From: Calditrichota bacterium
GTDB lineage: Bacteria > CLD3
Reading direction: 5' to 3'
DNA: 64,000 nucleotides
NCBI GenBank assembly: GCA_008501735.1
Contig: QQUF01000029.1
Location: 19,678-83,677, forward strand
Shown: positions 17,183 to 26,018 of the stretch, one piece after another
Numbering within the stretch: the first letter of the stretch is position 1
How the letters are laid out: every line of letters begins with the position of its first letter
Program-made: the position numbers and the translations under genes
Notes under the pieces: generated by a model
What the model was told of the DNA's origin: nothing
The model's database searches: none
What the model saw: the letters and a program-made list of their open reading frames with translations, nothing else

Positions 17183-17199
17183 CTTTCTCAGAAAGGAGA
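17183..17199 (+). promoter_or_regulatory. Hairpin touching the Shine-Dalgarno of the second hsp20
   Basis: CTTTC-TCA-GAAAG folds immediately onto the AAGGAGA ribosome binding site, covering its first bases. A weak stem at this place in a small heat-shock gene could act as an RNA thermometer. It is short and may be chance. Confidence 0.3.
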
Positions 17200-17205
17200 T
17201 AAAAA

Positions 17206-17652
17206 ATGTCAATTATTCGTTGGAACCCTGAAAAATCTCTTTTCAATTTTGAAAAAGAGATGAACAATCTTTTAGACAACTTCGGAATTTTCCGAAAAAA
17301 CGACGAGGCATTTGACAATGCTGTTTGGTCTCCGTTGACAGACATCGTTGAAGAAAAAGACAACTTTGTTTTGAGACTTGATTTACCAGGACTCAACAGA
17401 GAAGATGTAAAAATTAACTTCACAAACAACACTTTAAGCGTTAGTGGTGAACGTAAATTTGAAAACGAAACTAAAGACAAAAATTACCACAGAGTCGAAA
17501 GAGCCTACGGAAAATTCTACCGTTCTTTCACTTTGCCAAAGGAAGTAAAACAAGAAGAAATTGACGCTAACTTCAAAAACGGACAGTTAACAATCTCAAT
17601 TCCGAAAGCTGAAGAAGCAAAACCAAAAGAAATTGAAATTAAAGTTTCTTAA
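17206..17652 (+). CDS. Hsp20/alpha-crystallin small heat-shock protein (second copy)
   Basis: The 148-residue protein parallels its neighbour: N-terminus IIRWNPEKSLFNFEKEMNN, crystallin domain from WSPLTDIVEEKDNFVLRLDL to FKNGQLTISIPKAEE, and a tail IEIKVS. The final 17 residues (IPKAEEAKPKEIEIKVS) are identical in both copies while the N-termini differ, which suggests tandem duplication with conservation or gene conversion of the end. It has the strong SD AAGGAGA. Two sHsps are often co-assembled; here they probably come from the same sigma-54-driven transcript. A strong terminator follows. Confidence 0.93.
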   Translation: MSIIRWNPEKSLFNFEKEMNNLLDNFGIFRKNDEAFDNAVWSPLTDIVEEKDNFVLRLDLPGLNREDVKINFTNNTLSVSGERKFENETKDKNYHRVERAYGKFYRSFTLPKEVKQEEIDANFKNGQLTISIPKAEEAKPKEIEIKVS

Positions 17653-17667
17653 TTATTCCTAAGACTT

Positions 17668-17704
17668 AAAGAAAGGTTCAAATTTTTTGAACCTTTCTTT
17701 TTTT
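17668..17704 (+). terminator. Terminator of the hsp20 operon
   Basis: AAAGAAAGGTTCAAA pairs perfectly with TTTGAACCTTTCTTT (15 bp, three-base loop), followed by TTTT. Confidence 0.92.
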
Positions 17705-17811
17705 ATAAAAAAATGGTACTCAAAAAAGTAACACAAAACCTTGAAACACACTAAAGACTGCCTCGTAAGAGTTCGTGTTTTTAAATCAAAAATCTACACG
17801 GAGAATAAAAA

Positions 17812-19290
17812 ATGATTTCTAAAAGAACCACTGGTTTTTCTTTACTCTTTACTATCGCATTAATCGGTTTTGTAACCGGACTAACATTCAACTTTTCAGA
17901 ACTTCACTCTGAAACTTCCATAACCAAACCAATTGACCTTTCACAGAATCCTGCTGTTAAACAACTTCAAACTTTTAGTGAAGGTTTTGCCGTAATTTCG
18001 GAAGCAGTAACTCCAACAGTTGTTACAATTTTTAGCACAAAAACTGAAAAAGTTCAACAATTCAAATTCAATGACCCACTTTTTGATAGATTTTTTAATC
18101 CTCGTCAAATGCCACAAGAGAGAAAATCACAAGGTTTAGGCTCAGGAGTTGTGGTAAAGTCAGACGGAACGATTTTGACAAACAACCACGTTGTCGAAGG
18201 AGCTGACGATTTGCAAGTCAAACTTAGCGACGGAAGAACTTTCACAGCAGAAGTTATTGGAAGAGACCCGAAATCTGATGTTGCAGTAATTAAAATTGAT
18301 GCAGAAAATTTACCAAGCATTTCACTTGGTGATTCTGACAAAATGCGAGTTGGTGAATGGGTTCTTGCAATCGGAAATCCTTTTTCAGAAAACCTTAACC
18401 ACACAGTAACACAAGGAATTGTTAGTGGAATCGGAAGGTCAGAAGTCGGAATCACTGCTTACGATAATTTTATTCAAACCGATGCAGCGATAAATCCAGG
18501 AAATTCTGGTGGAGCTTTAGTGAATCTCAAAGGTCAGTTAATCGGGATTAACACAGCAATTCTTTCACGTGGTGGAGGTTTTGCAGGAGTCGGATTTGCA
18601 ATTCCAATCAACCAAGCAAAAGAAGTTATGGACGACTTAATTTCACAAGGAAAAGTTGTTAGAGGTTGGCTCGGAGTAACAATTCAAAACGTAACTCCAG
18701 AACTCAAAGAAGCTATGGGCTTGGAAGTTGACAAAGGAATTTTAGTTTCAAGTGTTTTGGCAAACGGTCCTTCTGAAAAAGCAGGTTTGGAATCAGGAGA
18801 CGTAATTATCGAACTTGACGGAAAAGATGTTGAAGAACTCAATTCATTAAGAAATAAAATTGCAGGAAAAGACCCAGGCGATGTTGTCAAACTCAAAGTA
18901 ATTCGCGATGGAAAAGACAAAACAGTAAAAGTAAAACTTGGCGAACTTCCTGAAGACATTGCTGAATGGCAACGTACAAAAGGAAAATCAAGCGGAAATT
19001 CAGAAGATTTGTTTGGAATGAAAGTCAAACCCTTCAATGAAGATTTTGCAAAAAAATTCGGACTTGATAAAAGTGAAAAAGGTGTAATCGTAACTTTAGT
19101 TCACCCAAATAGTTCAATTTTCTCAGCAGGAATTCGAGAAGGTGATTTAATCCAAAAAATAGGAAAACAGAAAATTGAGTCGCTCAAAGATTTCAAAAAA
19201 GCTACTGAAAATATCTCAAAAGATTCTCCAGTTGCTTTTTACATCAAACGTGAATCAGGAAGCCTTTTTCTTGCTGTCAACTTAGGATAA
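17812..19290 (+). CDS. HtrA/Deg-family periplasmic serine protease
   Basis: The 492-residue protein starts with a membrane segment or signal peptide (residues about 8-27) and carries a trypsin-like domain with the full triad His126 (TNNHVVEG), Asp156 (SDVAVIKI) and Ser232 (GNSGGAL). Two PDZ domains follow, about 270-355 (GWLGVTIQ...GPSEKAGLESGDVI) and 385-490 (GVIVTLVHPNSSIFSAGIREGDLI). This is the DegP/DegQ layout, acting on misfolded periplasmic and outer-membrane proteins. It sits directly after the hsp20 pair, a sensible stress-response grouping, but has its own leader after a terminator. Whether it is DegP- or DegQ-like cannot be told from sequence alone. Confidence 0.94.
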   Translation: MISKRTTGFSLLFTIALIGFVTGLTFNFSELHSETSITKPIDLSQNPAVKQLQTFSEGFAVISEAVTPTVVTIFSTKTEKVQQFKFNDPLFDRFFNPRQMPQERKSQGLGSGVVVKSDGTILTNNHVVEGADDLQVKLSDGRTFTAEVIGRDPKSDVAVIKIDAENLPSISLGDSDKMRVGEWVLAIGNPFSENLNHTVTQGIVSGIGRSEVGITAYDNFIQTDAAINPGNSGGALVNLKGQLIGINTAILSRGGGFAGVGFAIPINQAKEVMDDLISQGKVVRGWLGVTIQNVTPELKEAMGLEVDKGILVSSVLANGPSEKAGLESGDVIIELDGKDVEELNSLRNKIAGKDPGDVVKLKVIRDGKDKTVKVKLGELPEDIAEWQRTKGKSSGNSEDLFGMKVKPFNEDFAKKFGLDKSEKGVIVTLVHPNSSIFSAGIREGDLIQKIGKQKIESLKDFKKATENISKDSPVAFYIKRESGSLFLAVNLG

Positions 19291-19316
19291 TGGAAGCATA
19301 AACATAGATTCTCGAT

Positions 19317-19350
19317 AAAGCCGCAGGTTTTGTAACTTGCGGCTTTTTTT
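19317..19350 (+). terminator. Terminator after the HtrA protease
   Basis: AAAGCCGCAGGTT pairs with AACTTGCGGCTTT (one G-U pair), followed by a run of seven T. Confidence 0.9.
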
Positions 19351-19440
19351 GTGTATTTTTTTCTTTAGACTCTTTTTTTTAGAGAGAAATTGAATTACCT
19401 TAAAGCCCTTTTTAAACTAAAACTTAAGGAAAATATTTTA

Positions 19441-19920
19441 ATGGATTTAGAAGCAAAGAAAAAAGCTCTAAGAATGATAAATTACGGTCTTTATTTAATG
19501 ACTTGTAAAGACGGCGAAAAAATCGATGCTCGAACAGTAAGTTGGGTTACTCAAATGTCTTTTGAACCGCCACTTGTTACAGTTGGAGTTCACAAAGAAA
19601 GCGATATGGTTAACTTGGTCAGAGACAAAAAATCTTTTGCAATCAGCGTTCTTGGGAATGAACAAAAAGCAATCGGTGGAGCTTTTTTCAAAAATTGTGA
19701 AGTCGATGGTAACAAAATCAACGGTTACGAAACAAAAGAAGGAACAACTGGAAATCCTATTTTTTTAGATACTCCAGGATACTTTGAATGCGAACTTTTT
19801 AAAGTCGTTGAAACTGACGGAGACCACATTCTCATTCTTGGAAAAGTTGTTGATGCAGGTGTTAACAACGAAATGCCTTCACTCATTCTTAAAGAAACAG
19901 GTTGGAATTATGGAGGTTAA
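19441..19920 (+). CDS. Flavin reductase-like FMN-binding protein
   Basis: I start at ATG 19441 (after AAGGAAA), giving 159 residues; an upstream in-frame TTG has no ribosome site. The order YGLYLMTCKDGEKIDARTVSWVTQMSFEPPLVTVGVHKES followed by SFAISVLGNEQK is that of the flavin reductase/HpaC-like split-barrel family, which binds FMN. Members pass electrons from NAD(P)H to flavin or to rubredoxin-like partners. No monooxygenase partner is adjacent. It could in principle serve an oxygenase, but BoxB needs the unrelated BoxA, so I make no such link. Confidence 0.83.
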   Translation: MDLEAKKKALRMINYGLYLMTCKDGEKIDARTVSWVTQMSFEPPLVTVGVHKESDMVNLVRDKKSFAISVLGNEQKAIGGAFFKNCEVDGNKINGYETKEGTTGNPIFLDTPGYFECELFKVVETDGDHILILGKVVDAGVNNEMPSLILKETGWNYGG

Positions 19921-20035
19921 CTCTTCAGTTTCGACTCTGATTTAAAAATTAGAATTTTCATTTTGTAGAAAATTCAAAATCAATTACATTGGCGATTCCA
20001 TTTGTAAAAATTGAACTTAAGGAGCATAAATTTCA

Positions 20036-20359
20036 ATGAATACTGTCACAAAAAAAGATGTTACAAGAAGAGTTGCTACAGCACTCAATCAGCCAGTTGT
20101 GAATACAGAAAAATTAGTCGATTCCGTTTTTAACGCTTTAAGAGAAATTCTTTCCGAAGCTAACCCTGAAATAAGAATTGAGATTAGAGACTTTGGTGTC
20201 TTTGAAGTCAAAAAGACTAAACCAAAACCAAAAGCTCGTAATCCTAAAACTGGTGAAATTATCTACGTCGAAGCTAGAAGAAAAACTCACTTTAAAGCTG
20301 GTAAAAAATTAAGAGACGTTTTGAAACAACCACTAGACCAACTTGAGTCAGTAGGTTAA
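20036..20359 (+). CDS. HU/IHF-family DNA-binding protein
   Basis: The 107-residue protein begins TVTKKDVTRRVATALNQPV and has the beta-arm core IRDFGVFEVKKTKPKPKARNPKTGE, with the conserved RNPKTGE arm tip that inserts into the DNA minor groove. HU-type proteins bend and compact DNA as dimers. An extra C-terminal extension (KQPLDQLESVG) follows the usual end. Ribosome site AAGGAGC lies upstream. Confidence 0.94.
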   Translation: MNTVTKKDVTRRVATALNQPVVNTEKLVDSVFNALREILSEANPEIRIEIRDFGVFEVKKTKPKPKARNPKTGEIIYVEARRKTHFKAGKKLRDVLKQPLDQLESVG

Positions 20360-20380
20360 ATCTCTTTTTTTAAAATTTTA

Positions 20381-20417
20381 AAAGCCTTAGACTTGTTTTA
20401 GTTTAAGGCTTTTTTTA
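20381..20417 (+). terminator. Terminator after the HU gene
   Basis: AAAGCCTTAGACT pairs with AGTTTAAGGCTTT (one G-U), followed by a run of T. Confidence 0.9.
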
Positions 20418-20443
20418 TTCTACAAAATTTTGAAAGCCAACCA

Positions 20444-21952
20444 ATGCCTTCCTTCGATAACTCTGACAAGGTTCTTGAATTTTACAGTACTGACGAAAGT
20501 ATTTTCAAAATCAAACCCAAATTTGTTTCCATTCCCGAAACTATTGACGAAATTTCAGAAGTCTTAAAATTTGCATCTCAAAATTCTCTGTCTGTTACAA
20601 CAGTCGGTTCAAAAACTTCAGTTGCAGGTCAAGGACTCGGAGACGGAATAATTTTAAACACTTCAAAGAACTTCAACAAAATCATTTCCCAAAACGAAAA
20701 CCAAGTTGTAATTGAACCTGGAGTAATTTTGGACAATTTGAATGAAAGTTTGTCAAAAGAAAATAAAATTTTCCCTCCAGACCCAGCAAGTTCAAAATGG
20801 TGTTCAATCGGTGGAATGATTGCAAACAACACAAGTGGAGCAAGAGCGATTCGTTACGGAATGACAAAAGATTACGTTGAATCTTTAAAAATTGTGCTTT
20901 CCGATGGCTCAATTTGGGACACAGCTTTTCCGCAAAAAACAAGTTCAGAACTTCAAGAAAAAATCTTAAAAGAATTACCCAAAATAATTAGCCGAAACGA
21001 AAAACTCATTCGTTCCAAAATTCCAAATTCAGCGAAAACTTCTTGTGGCTACGATTTAATTGGTTGCCTTGAAAATCCCGAAAAAATGTTCACACGAATT
21101 TTTGTCGGCTCGGAAGGAACTCTCGGAATTGTTTCAGAAGCGACTCTCAAAATCGTTGAAAAGCCAAAAGTAGACACAGCAATTCTTTTCTACTTTGACG
21201 ACTTAGAGAAAATGGCTCAAAGCGTGAAACTCCTTCGCAAATTTGAAACCATTTCTGCTGCCGAGCTTTTAGACAAAACATTTTTAGATTTTGTTGAATC
21301 ACAAGGAAAGTTAAACTTGCCTAATTTTTCAGACAAAACACAAGCCTTGTTAATTGTTGAAGTAACAAGTTCTAGCAAACAGAAACTTGATTTTGAAGTA
21401 CAAACAATCACCGAAAAAATCGCTAAGACAAAACTTTCCTACTTTTCAGAAGTGGCAAAAAATGACGAAGAGAAAGCAAGAATTTGGGCTTTAAGGAAAT
21501 CTGCTTCACCACTTTTGAAAGAACGAACTGACTCTTTAAAAAGTGTTAGAGTCATCGAAGACACAGCAGTTAATCCCGAACTTTTACCAAAGTATCTTTT
21601 AGGCTTGAGGAAAATTTTCGCAGAGCTTGAAGTAACAGCAGTTGTTTTTGGTCACGCTGGAGACGGAAACGTTCACATTAATCCATTGCTTGACCCAACA
21701 AAATCAGACTTCCGAGAACTTCTGCTTAACCTTGCCGACAAAGTTTACGCTTGGGTTTTGGAATGTGGTGGAACAATTTCAGGTGAACACGGAGATGGAA
21801 TTTTGCGTTCGGGTTACGTAAAACTCCAATTTGGAGAACTCTTTCCAATTTTTGAAGAAGTAAAAAATCTCTTCGACCCAAAAGGAATTTTAAATTTCGG
21901 AAAGATTCTTGGGAAAGAAACTGCGTTGAAAAACGTAGAGTTTAAGTTTTAG
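20444..21952 (+). CDS. FAD-linked oxidase (glycolate oxidase GlcD/D-lactate dehydrogenase type)
   Basis: The 502-residue protein has an N-terminal PCMH FAD-binding domain (TTVGSKTSVAGQGLGDGIIL, FPPDPASSKWCSIGGMIANN, TSCGYDL, FVGSEGTLGIVSEATLKI) and a C-terminal FAD-oxidase domain ending GHAGDGNVHINPLL and GGTISGEHGDG. Members oxidise 2-hydroxyacids such as glycolate or D-lactate and pass electrons to quinones or to an Fe-S partner (GlcF). No glcF-like gene or Fe-S extension is present, so a D-lactate dehydrogenase-like role is as likely as glycolate oxidation. Confidence 0.88.
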   Translation: MPSFDNSDKVLEFYSTDESIFKIKPKFVSIPETIDEISEVLKFASQNSLSVTTVGSKTSVAGQGLGDGIILNTSKNFNKIISQNENQVVIEPGVILDNLNESLSKENKIFPPDPASSKWCSIGGMIANNTSGARAIRYGMTKDYVESLKIVLSDGSIWDTAFPQKTSSELQEKILKELPKIISRNEKLIRSKIPNSAKTSCGYDLIGCLENPEKMFTRIFVGSEGTLGIVSEATLKIVEKPKVDTAILFYFDDLEKMAQSVKLLRKFETISAAELLDKTFLDFVESQGKLNLPNFSDKTQALLIVEVTSSSKQKLDFEVQTITEKIAKTKLSYFSEVAKNDEEKARIWALRKSASPLLKERTDSLKSVRVIEDTAVNPELLPKYLLGLRKIFAELEVTAVVFGHAGDGNVHINPLLDPTKSDFRELLLNLADKVYAWVLECGGTISGEHGDGILRSGYVKLQFGELFPIFEEVKNLFDPKGILNFGKILGKETALKNVEFKF

Positions 21953-21984
21953 GGGAAGAATTCAGGGGGCAGAAATTGGGTTGG

Positions 21985-22004
21985 TACAAATTTTAAAATT
22001 TGTA
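21985..22004. repeat. Perfect 20-base palindrome in a repeat-like intergenic segment
   Basis: TACAAATTTT is followed by its exact reverse complement. It lies after GAATTCAGGGGGCAG (21959-21973), which resembles the GAATTCAG repeats around the four-helix-bundle gene at 13.5 kb. It may be a fragment of the same repeat family or an AT-rich hairpin between convergent genes. Confidence 0.45.
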
Positions 22005-22056
22005 ATTCTTTCTTTTTATTCTTTTTTTCGTGTGTTTCGTGGGCAAAAAATATTTC

Positions 22057-22725
22057 TCAAAAATCCCATTTCTCTAATTCTTCCATTTTTTGTTCAAGGT
22101 TTTCGGACGTTGTTTCGGGAAAAAGAACTTCTCCAAAAACGACTCTAACTTTGCCTTTTGGTATCAAAAATTTATCCCAAGAATTAAGCCTTTTAGGTTT
22201 TGAGGAAAAAATCCGAATTGGTAAAATTGGAATCTTGAGTTTCTCGGAAAGTTCGCAAATCCCTTGTTTTACTTTTTTGTTTGGTCCTGTTGGTCCGTCA
22301 GGAGTAATCGCCAAAGGAAAACCATTTTGTAAGATTTTGTAACTTTCCTTAAAAGCCGAAAAACCTCCTTTGTGTGAAGACCCTCTTACAATTTGATAAT
22401 TTAGTTTTTCCATAATTGTAGTTACAAGTTCGCCATCAAAACTTTGGCTAACAATTGTGTTCATTCCTCCTCCGCGAAAAGCCCAAATCGGAAATAAAAG
22501 TTCAGAATGCCAACAACAAAGTAAGTAAGGTTCTTTTGGATTCACAAAATTTAGTTCCCAACTTTCACCAAACTTTTTTTCAGTAAAAAGGTTTTCGCCA
22601 ATTACTTCAACTGACTCAATCCGAGAAATGATTTTTTTGAAGAAAAATAGCCCGAATTTTTCAACTAATTTTAGAAGAAAAATTTGGGTAAACTTTTGTT
22701 TTCTAAAAGAATTACTTGCAGGCAA
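22057..22725 (-). CDS. DUF374 lysophospholipid/LPS acyltransferase-like protein
   Basis: The 222-residue protein has the DUF374 blocks WHSELLFPIW, QSFDGELVTTIMEKL, VRGSSHKGGFSAF and TPDGPTGPNKKVKQG. This family belongs to the lysophospholipid acyltransferase group, with the H-x-x-x-x-(D/E)-like first motif altered to WHSELLF as usual for DUF374. A role in lipid A or Kdo-linked acylation is proposed for some members. It lies just after the glucosaminidase gene on the same strand, ten bases apart. Confidence 0.85.
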   Translation of the reverse strand: MPASNSFRKQKFTQIFLLKLVEKFGLFFFKKIISRIESVEVIGENLFTEKKFGESWELNFVNPKEPYLLCCWHSELLFPIWAFRGGGMNTIVSQSFDGELVTTIMEKLNYQIVRGSSHKGGFSAFKESYKILQNGFPLAITPDGPTGPNKKVKQGICELSEKLKIPILPIRIFSSKPKRLNSWDKFLIPKGKVRVVFGEVLFPETTSENLEQKMEELEKWDF

Positions 22726-22735
22726 AATTTAAAAC

Positions 22736-23416
22736 CTATTTGTCATATTTATAAAAATGATTGTATTTAATCAAAGAGGTTAATTCTTTCCCGTATTTTG
22801 CTCCTTGTTCAGAATAATTATCCAATTTTTTTACTAATTGGTAAGGGTCATTTGTTTGCATTCTTAAAGTCCGGAATCCCTTGAAAAGTTTTCTACTAGC
22901 TAAAGTTAAGTAATAATCTCTAACAGATTCCTTCAAAGAAGAATATTTTTTTACCCAAATCGTTTTGCCTTTTCGTTTTATATTTGCCGCAATTCTTGGC
23001 TCGTTCTCTTCAAATGACCAAGTACCAAAGATATTATTCGCTTTCGTAAAAAATCTTGAAGTTCCCCAACCACTTTCCAAAGCAGCTTGTCCCAAAGCAA
23101 TGCTTTTGGGGTGAGGTTTCAAAGCCATTAGTAATTCTTTGTTTGTTAAAACTTCGTATTTCTTTTTAAGGAGTGCAATTTTCTCTTTTTTAGTTCCATT
23201 TTTAATTGCTTCGGATATTTCATTAAATTGTTGGCTAAGTTCCAAAAACACTTCTTCAACTACAGGTTTTACTAAGTAAAGGAATCTTTCTTTTTTTACT
23301 TTTATAGACATTTTTGGAGGGATTACCTGAGGAGAATATTTTTCAGTAGAAAATGCCAAGGTTGGAAAAATCGAGAAAATTAGAAATATTAAGACGACGT
23401 TGCTTAAGAATTTCAT
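22736..23416 (-). CDS. Secreted glucosaminidase-domain (Bax-like) protein
   Basis: The 226-residue product has a signal peptide (FLSNVVLIFLIFSIFPTLAF) and a glucosaminidase domain with LGQAALESGWGTSRFFTKANNIFG, where the Glu in ALESGWG is the expected catalytic acid, followed by SLKESVRDYYLTLA. The layout matches Bax/FlgJ C-terminal-type N-acetylglucosaminidases that cut peptidoglycan glycan strands in the periplasm. No LysM or SPOR domain is attached. It is in tandem with the DUF374 gene and divergent from the LysM transglycosylase. Confidence 0.85.
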   Translation of the reverse strand: MKFLSNVVLIFLIFSIFPTLAFSTEKYSPQVIPPKMSIKVKKERFLYLVKPVVEEVFLELSQQFNEISEAIKNGTKKEKIALLKKKYEVLTNKELLMALKPHPKSIALGQAALESGWGTSRFFTKANNIFGTWSFEENEPRIAANIKRKGKTIWVKKYSSLKESVRDYYLTLASRKLFKGFRTLRMQTNDPYQLVKKLDNYSEQGAKYGKELTSLIKYNHFYKYDK

Positions 23417-23585
23417 TTAAAAGTTCTACTTTGAGTTAGGCAAATTAATTTGTTGCAAGAGGATAATTAATTTTGAAATTTGTAAAATTACGCAACAATT
23501 TTTTTTAACTTATGAGATTGTTTATTCGTTTTTAACATAAACAATTTATTTTCAATACCTTTCATTAATTGTTTAGGCTTTACCC

Positions 23586-26018
23586 TTGAAATTATTACTA
23601 ACACTTTGTTTTTTTATTCTTTGTAGTTCTTGCTCAACATTTTCAAAAAAATCAGCAGAGGATTCTTTTGAAAACATTCAAATCCAAGAAGATAAATTAG
23701 AGATTCAGAAACTAAGAGAACTTGCAACTCTTGCGATTACCTTTGAAGACACACTCTTAGCTCAAGAGAAATACGAAACAGCTTTGCAAATTTTAGCTGA
23801 ATCCGAGATTAGCTCGGAAGACACAACTGCAATAAATTTGATTGCGGAATTTGAGACTTTTAAGTTCAATTACAACATTGAAACTGAAACTACTTACGAG
23901 GACATTTCTCACGAGATTTCAGATTTCTTAGAGGATTCAACAGCAACGTTATCTCCAATCCCTGATGAGTCTGAATTAGTAGGAAGCGAAATGCCTTTGG
24001 TAATTAACTCCAAAGTCTTAAAGGCGTTAAGCTATTTTACTGAAAGAATTCCTGACAGATTCAGAACTTACTTGGAACGTTCAGGAAAATACGTTCCAAT
24101 GATGAAAGAAATTTTTGCCGAAGAAGGTTTGCCAGAGGAATTAGTTTACTTGCCAATCATCGAAAGTGGTTACAAAGTTAAAGCTTACTCTCACGCTCAC
24201 GCAGCAGGAATTTGGCAATTCATTCCCGGAACTGGAAGAGATTACGGTTTGAAAAGAGATTGGTGGATTGATGAAAGAAGAAACCCTGAAAAATCAACTC
24301 GTGCTGCTGCAAAATACTTAAAGAAACTTTACAACCAATTTGGCGATTGGTACTTAGCTCTAGCAGCTTACAATTGTGGTGAAGGAAGAGTTGGAAGACA
24401 CATCAGAAAGTACGGAACAAATAATTTTTGGGGACTTAACAGACTTCCAAAAGAAACAAGAAATTATGTACCAAGTTACATTGCAGCCACTTTAATTGCA
24501 AAACACCCTGAGAAATACGGGTTCAAAGATTTAAACTACGAACAACCTGAACTTTACGAAACAGTTGTTGTTGAGACTTGCACAGATTTGTCGATTTTAG
24601 CTAAATGTGCTGGAGTTTCACTTGACAGATTTCAAGAAATGAATCCTGAGTTCAGAAGATTAAGCACTCCTCCTACCAAAAAGAATTTTCTTGTAAAAGT
24701 TCCTTTCGGCAAGAAATGGGATTTTGAAGACAGTTACGCAAAGATTCCTGCTGACAAAAGAGTGAACTTTTTGGAACATAAAGTAAGAAGTGGCGAAACG
24801 CTTTCATCAATTGCAAAAAATTATAAAACTTCTGTTAGAATGATTGCTTCGGCAAACAAACTCCGTAACAAAAACAGATTAAAAATTGGGCAAGTTTTAA
24901 CTATTCCGACAAGTTCAGCAGGTTCTTATTCAACTTACGAAGGTTATGACGAACCTCAAGATTACGGTTATTCAAAATCAACTTACAAAGTCAGACGAGG
25001 CGACACTCTAGGAAAAATTGCTAAACGAAAGGGAACAACAATTTCCAAGCTCAAAAAATGGAATAACCTCAAAAGTTCAACAATTCGAGTTGGGCAAAAA
25101 CTAAAAATTTGGTCTAAAAAAAGTAATTCTTCTTACACCAAAAAAGAGCCTAATTTCCAAGGAACTCACAAAGTAGAAAATGGCGAAAGCCTTTGGTTAA
25201 TTGCAAGAAAATACGAGACAACTGTCAACCAAATTAAATCTTGGAACAACCTTAGGAACAACAGCATTAAACCCGGACAACAATTAAAAATTGGAAATGG
25301 TAAAAAGAGTTCTTCTAACTCACCTTCACAAAATTACTCACTCGAAAATGCTAAAACTCACAAGGTTAGAAATGGCGAAAGTCTTTGGACAATTTCACAA
25401 AAATATGGAGTTTCAATTAACCAAATCAAGTCTTGGAATGGCTTAAGTAGCTCTAACATTAAAATTGGACAAAAACTTAAAATTGGAACAAAAACTCAAT
25501 CAAAAAATATCACACAAACAAGCTCTGGTTCTAAAAATTCGATTTCGCACAAAGTTAAAAGTGGCGAGAACCTTTCTGTCATTGCTCAAAAATATGGTGT
25601 TTCAGTAGCAGAATTAAAATCGTGGAATGCTTTGCAAAGTAACAATTTGAAAGTTGGGCAAAAATTAAAGATTGAGACATCAAAAAAATTATCTTCAACA
25701 ACACAAAGTGGTGAAATTCACAAAGTAAAAAGCGGTGAGAATCTTTCACTAATTGCACAAAAGTATGGTGTTTCGGTAAAAGATTTGAAAAACTGGAATG
25801 GGCTTCCAAACTCAAAACTTAAAGTCGGGCAAAAACTCAAAGTCTCAGGAAAATCAAACTCGTTTGCAGAACAAAAACTTCACAAAGTTCAAAACGGCGA
25901 CAGTCTTTGGGTTATCGCAAAAAGATACGGTGTAAGCATTGGAGAATTGAAAGATTGGAATAATCTTAAAGGTTCAAGTTTGCAGATTGGTCAAGTTTTG
26001 AAAGTGAAAAGCTACTAA
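23586..26018 (+). CDS. MltD-like membrane-bound lytic transglycosylase with seven LysM repeats
   Basis: The 810-residue protein starts at TTG 23586 with a hydrophobic leader ending in SSC, probably a lipoprotein signal with an atypical lipobox. The SLT domain (about residues 175-310) has Glu193 in YLPIIESGY, then [19 protein letters not shown] and [11 protein letters not shown], as in MltD. From residue 398 to the end there are seven LysM modules of about 43 residues (H-K-V-x-x-G-E/D-x-L ... I/V-G-Q-x-L-K-I), spaced by short Ser/Asn linkers; MltD of E. coli has fewer. A further LysM-like stretch near 330-390 is degenerate. It cleaves peptidoglycan to 1,6-anhydro products. The stop overlaps the convergent miaA stop by four bases. 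Confidence 0.92.
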   Translation: MKLLLTLCFFILCSSCSTFSKKSAEDSFENIQIQEDKLEIQKLRELATLAITFEDTLLAQEKYETALQILAESEISSEDTTAINLIAEFETFKFNYNIETETTYEDISHEISDFLEDSTATLSPIPDESELVGSEMPLVINSKVLKALSYFTERIPDRFRTYLERSGKYVPMMKEIFAEEGLPEELVYLPIIESGYKVKAYSHAHAAGIWQFIPGTGRDYGLKRDWWIDERRNPEKSTRAAAKYLKKLYNQFGDWYLALAAYNCGEGRVGRHIRKYGTNNFWGLNRLPKETRNYVPSYIAATLIAKHPEKYGFKDLNYEQPELYETVVVETCTDLSILAKCAGVSLDRFQEMNPEFRRLSTPPTKKNFLVKVPFGKKWDFEDSYAKIPADKRVNFLEHKVRSGETLSSIAKNYKTSVRMIASANKLRNKNRLKIGQVLTIPTSSAGSYSTYEGYDEPQDYGYSKSTYKVRRGDTLGKIAKRKGTTISKLKKWNNLKSSTIRVGQKLKIWSKKSNSSYTKKEPNFQGTHKVENGESLWLIARKYETTVNQIKSWNNLRNNSIKPGQQLKIGNGKKSSSNSPSQNYSLENAKTHKVRNGESLWTISQKYGVSINQIKSWNGLSSSNIKIGQKLKIGTKTQSKNITQTSSGSKNSISHKVKSGENLSVIAQKYGVSVAELKSWNALQSNNLKVGQKLKIETSKKLSSTTQSGEIHKVKSGENLSLIAQKYGVSVKDLKNWNGLPNSKLKVGQKLKVSGKSNSFAEQKLHKVQNGDSLWVIAKRYGVSIGELKDWNNLKGSSLQIGQVLKVKSY

